Part shown: in pieces, positions 6,919 through 7,714 of the stretch | How the letters are laid out: every line of letters begins with the position of its first letter | Position numbering within the stretch: the first letter of the stretch is position 1 | Assembly (NCBI GenBank): GCA_025656435.1 | Contig: JAHXHT010000110.1 | Span: 1-7,714, forward strand | From: Candidatus Thiodiazotropha sp. (ex Gloverina cf. vestifex) | GTDB lineage: Bacteria > Pseudomonadota > Gammaproteobacteria > Chromatiales > Chromatiaceae | Direction of reading: 5' to 3' | DNA length: 7,714 nt | The notes under the pieces: generated by a model | Database searches by the model: none | What the model was told of the DNA's origin: nothing | The model's input: only the letters and a program-made list of their open reading frames with translations | Translations under genes and position numbers: made by a program

Positions 6919-7025
6919 TGTAGGTTGGGCCGACGAAGGAGGCCCAACAACCCATTCCACCATGCCGGAATTCGATAGTAAGGTACAATGGTGACGTTGG
7001 GCCTCCTTCGCCGGCCCAATCTACA
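6919..7025. repeat. Paired REP-like inverted repeat element
   Basis: A 31-base arm at 6919-6949 recurs inverted at 6995-7025 with 28 of 31 matches. Each arm is itself a hairpin: GTTGGGCC (6924-6931) with GGCCCAAC (6941-6948), and GTTGGGCC (6996-7003) with GGCCCAAT (7013-7020), each around a nine-base loop containing CGAAGGA or TCCTTCG. The 45-base centre shows a partial continuation of the symmetry (CCATT..ACC) and no gene. This is the layout of a REP/BIME-like or MITE-like element. From memory, TGTAGGTTGGGC...GCCCAACA repeats are widespread in gammaproteobacteria. It lies between the convergent sdhE and CZB genes, the usual location for such elements, where it may end transcription from both sides or protect mRNA 3' ends. 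Confidence 0.75.
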
Positions 7026-7087
7026 AGCGATATCGAGAGTCCCTTCTCCTTTGGAGATAATAGCTGAGGTGTGATGTCTCAACTGCC

Positions 7088-7453
7088 CTAGCGACCCTGA
7101 CTCATGGTGTCGAGATCCATTAATAAATCCACCAGATCGACTGAAAGCTTAAACATTTTAGTCATTGCCTGCTCCATGCCTTCGGTATCGCCGTCAGCCT
7201 TTCGCTTAAGTGCCAGATGGCTGGCGCTATGGAATTCTTCATGGGGTTCGATCAGGGAATCAAAGATGGCTCGCGCCTCATTACCGATGGCGTCAGCCTG
7301 TGCCGGACCTTCAGTGCCTAACCACTGTTCCAGTTTACAGGTGTGATGGTCAGTACCCTGAAAATCTCCTTTGTCGGCCAGCGTTGTTTTGATCTTGCCG
7401 AGATATTGAACGTGATCGTTCATGCGTCTGAGAAAAAATGCACTCTCACTCAT
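7088..7453 (-). CDS. Stand-alone CZB (chemoreceptor zinc-binding) domain protein
   Basis: A 121-residue, predicted soluble, helical protein made almost entirely of one CZB domain. This zinc-binding four-helix module is usually found on chemoreceptors and diguanylate cyclases (DgcZ), where it senses zinc or oxidants. The expected 3-His/1-Cys ligand set is visible: His14 in MNDHVQYL, Cys39 in HHTCKLEQW (family form CxLGxW), and His71 with His75 in EPHEEFH; His79 is an extra nearby histidine. There is no output domain, membrane helix or signal peptide. I chose the ATG that has AGAGG eight bases upstream; an in-frame GTG ten codons earlier lacks such a site. Upstream, a TTGAAA (minus strand, 7518-7513) with a poor -10 17 bases on is a weak promoter candidate. 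The gene is convergent to sdhE. It may be a zinc buffer, a redox sensor, or a trans-acting partner of a receptor encoded elsewhere; the function is inferred only. Confidence 0.8.
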   Translation of the reverse strand: MSESAFFLRRMNDHVQYLGKIKTTLADKGDFQGTDHHTCKLEQWLGTEGPAQADAIGNEARAIFDSLIEPHEEFHSASHLALKRKADGDTEGMEQAMTKMFKLSVDLVDLLMDLDTMSQGR

Positions 7454-7556
7454 AGTAAAAACCTCTAAGACATTCACTGTCACAGGTCGAATAAGGTCCC
7501 GGACTGTTGGAGTTTCAAAGCCGGGTTGTCTGTATCAGGGTTTAGTCTGTCATATC

Positions 7557-7597
7557 AATCGCTGATCGCCATGGAAGGCTGAAAGCCGAGGCGATTA
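7557..7597 (+). promoter_or_regulatory. Compound stem-loop with alternative pairing
   Basis: TGATCGCC (7563-7570) pairs with GGCGATTA (7590-7597), enclosing an inner stem GGCT-GAA-AGCC (7577-7587). A second copy of ATCGC just upstream (AATCGC, 7557-7562) could pair with the same 3' arm (GCGATT, 7591-7596), so two foldings compete. This resembles a structured leader RNA, but no known family is recognised. The pairing is seen in the sequence; transcription and function are unproven. Confidence 0.3.
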
Positions 7598-7652
7598 GTC
7601 CCCGATAGGCGTAGGCGCGGTTGTATGGTAATCCCCCCAAAAAATAACGGGG

Positions 7653-7680
7653 TTCAAAAGTAGAATTTTCCATTTATTAT
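7653..7680 (+). promoter_or_regulatory. Candidate sigma70 promoter for the gene at the right edge
   Basis: TTCAAA (7653-7658, four of six) and TATTAT (7675-7680, five of six) are 16 bases apart. Transcription would start near 7687, about 14 bases ahead of the ATG at 7701. The local AT-rich tract and short leader are compatible with a real promoter, but it is inferred from hexamers alone. Confidence 0.4.
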
Positions 7681-7683
7681 TAC

Positions 7684-7702
7684 GAAAATGAGAATCTACA
7701 AT
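7684..7702 (+). promoter_or_regulatory. Partial Fur-box-like sequence
   Basis: GAAAATGAGAATCTACAAT matches 12 of 19 positions of the classical Fur box GATAATGATAATCATTATC, and 11 of the first 13. The right half is poor. It would cover the predicted transcription start of the promoter at 7653-7680, a position suited to iron-dependent repression of the gene that begins at 7701. Confidence 0.3.
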
Positions 7703-7714
7703 GAAGAAGTCCCG
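7701..7714 (+). CDS. Start of a rightward gene, cut by the window end
   Basis: ATG followed by AAG AAG TCC gives Met-Lys-Lys-Ser, a common beginning of an exported protein, with GAGA seven bases upstream as a weak ribosome-binding site and a promoter candidate just before it. Only four full codons are visible, so no product can be named. An ATG at 7688 in another frame is also open to the end of the window but has no ribosome-binding site. Confidence 0.35.

Larger units (their letters stand above)
7454..7700. other. Intergenic region between divergent genes
   Basis: About 250 bases separate the leftward CZB gene from the rightward gene at the window edge. I see no coding region. It contains a compound stem-loop (7563-7597), a promoter candidate and a partial Fur-like box, each listed separately. 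The sequence does not match the conserved cores I know for c-di-GMP, TPP, cobalamin, glycine or fluoride riboswitches. Confidence 0.5.

Noticed and set aside
6743..7082. Minus-strand open frames across the sdhE end and the REP-like element
   Set aside because: They run through sdhE antisense and hairpin sequence, lack ribosome-binding sites and resemble no protein family.
7484..7650. Possible c-di-GMP (GEMM) or other known riboswitch, prompted by a CAAAGCCGGG string near 7515
   Set aside because: The other conserved GEMM core parts, such as the GGCAAACC block and the GNRA-capped first stem, are missing.

Overview
The window reads as a chromosomal segment of a moderate-GC gammaproteobacterium. 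The evidence is the class-typical sdhC-sdhD-sdhA-sdhB-sdhE order, subunit sequences that align closely with E. coli succinate dehydrogenase as I remember it (including the aspartate ligand in the [2Fe-2S] motif of SdhB), and a MaeB-type malic enzyme. Short palindromic repeats between genes would suit a sulfur-oxidising, Chromatiales-like or symbiont-like lineage, but that placement is a guess.

Layout. (1) 1-135: leader or upstream-gene end with one strong imperfect hairpin. (2) 136-648: universal stress protein with a degenerate nucleotide-binding motif. (3) 649-808: AT-rich intergenic region with a good sigma70-like promoter candidate. (4) 809-3088: maeB, NADP-type malic enzyme fused to a phosphotransacetylase-like domain. 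(5) 3178-6830: sdhC, sdhD, sdhA, sdhB and sdhE, encoding complex II and its flavinylation factor. The genes overlap or are closely spaced, except for a 168-bp gap between sdhA and sdhB that is filled by a palindromic, MITE-like element. (6) 6831-7087: gap between convergent genes, with a possible terminator and a second, unrelated inverted-repeat element made of two GTTGGGCC/GGCCCAAC hairpins. (7) 7088-7453, minus strand: small stand-alone CZB (zinc-binding) domain protein. (8) 7454-7714: intergenic region with a compound stem-loop, a promoter candidate, a partial Fur-like box and the first codons of a rightward gene cut by the window end.

How the genes fit together. SdhCDAB oxidises succinate to fumarate and passes electrons to quinone. 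SdhE loads FAD onto SdhA. MaeB drains malate, two TCA steps below succinate, to pyruvate plus CO2 and NADPH. The maeB-sdh block is therefore a coherent C4-dicarboxylate module. The stress protein and the CZB protein are probably neighbours rather than partners.

No novel multi-gene defence, mobile or biosynthetic system is visible. The most notable signals are the two non-coding repeat elements, above all the one lodged exactly between the sdhA stop codon and the sdhB ribosome-binding site.
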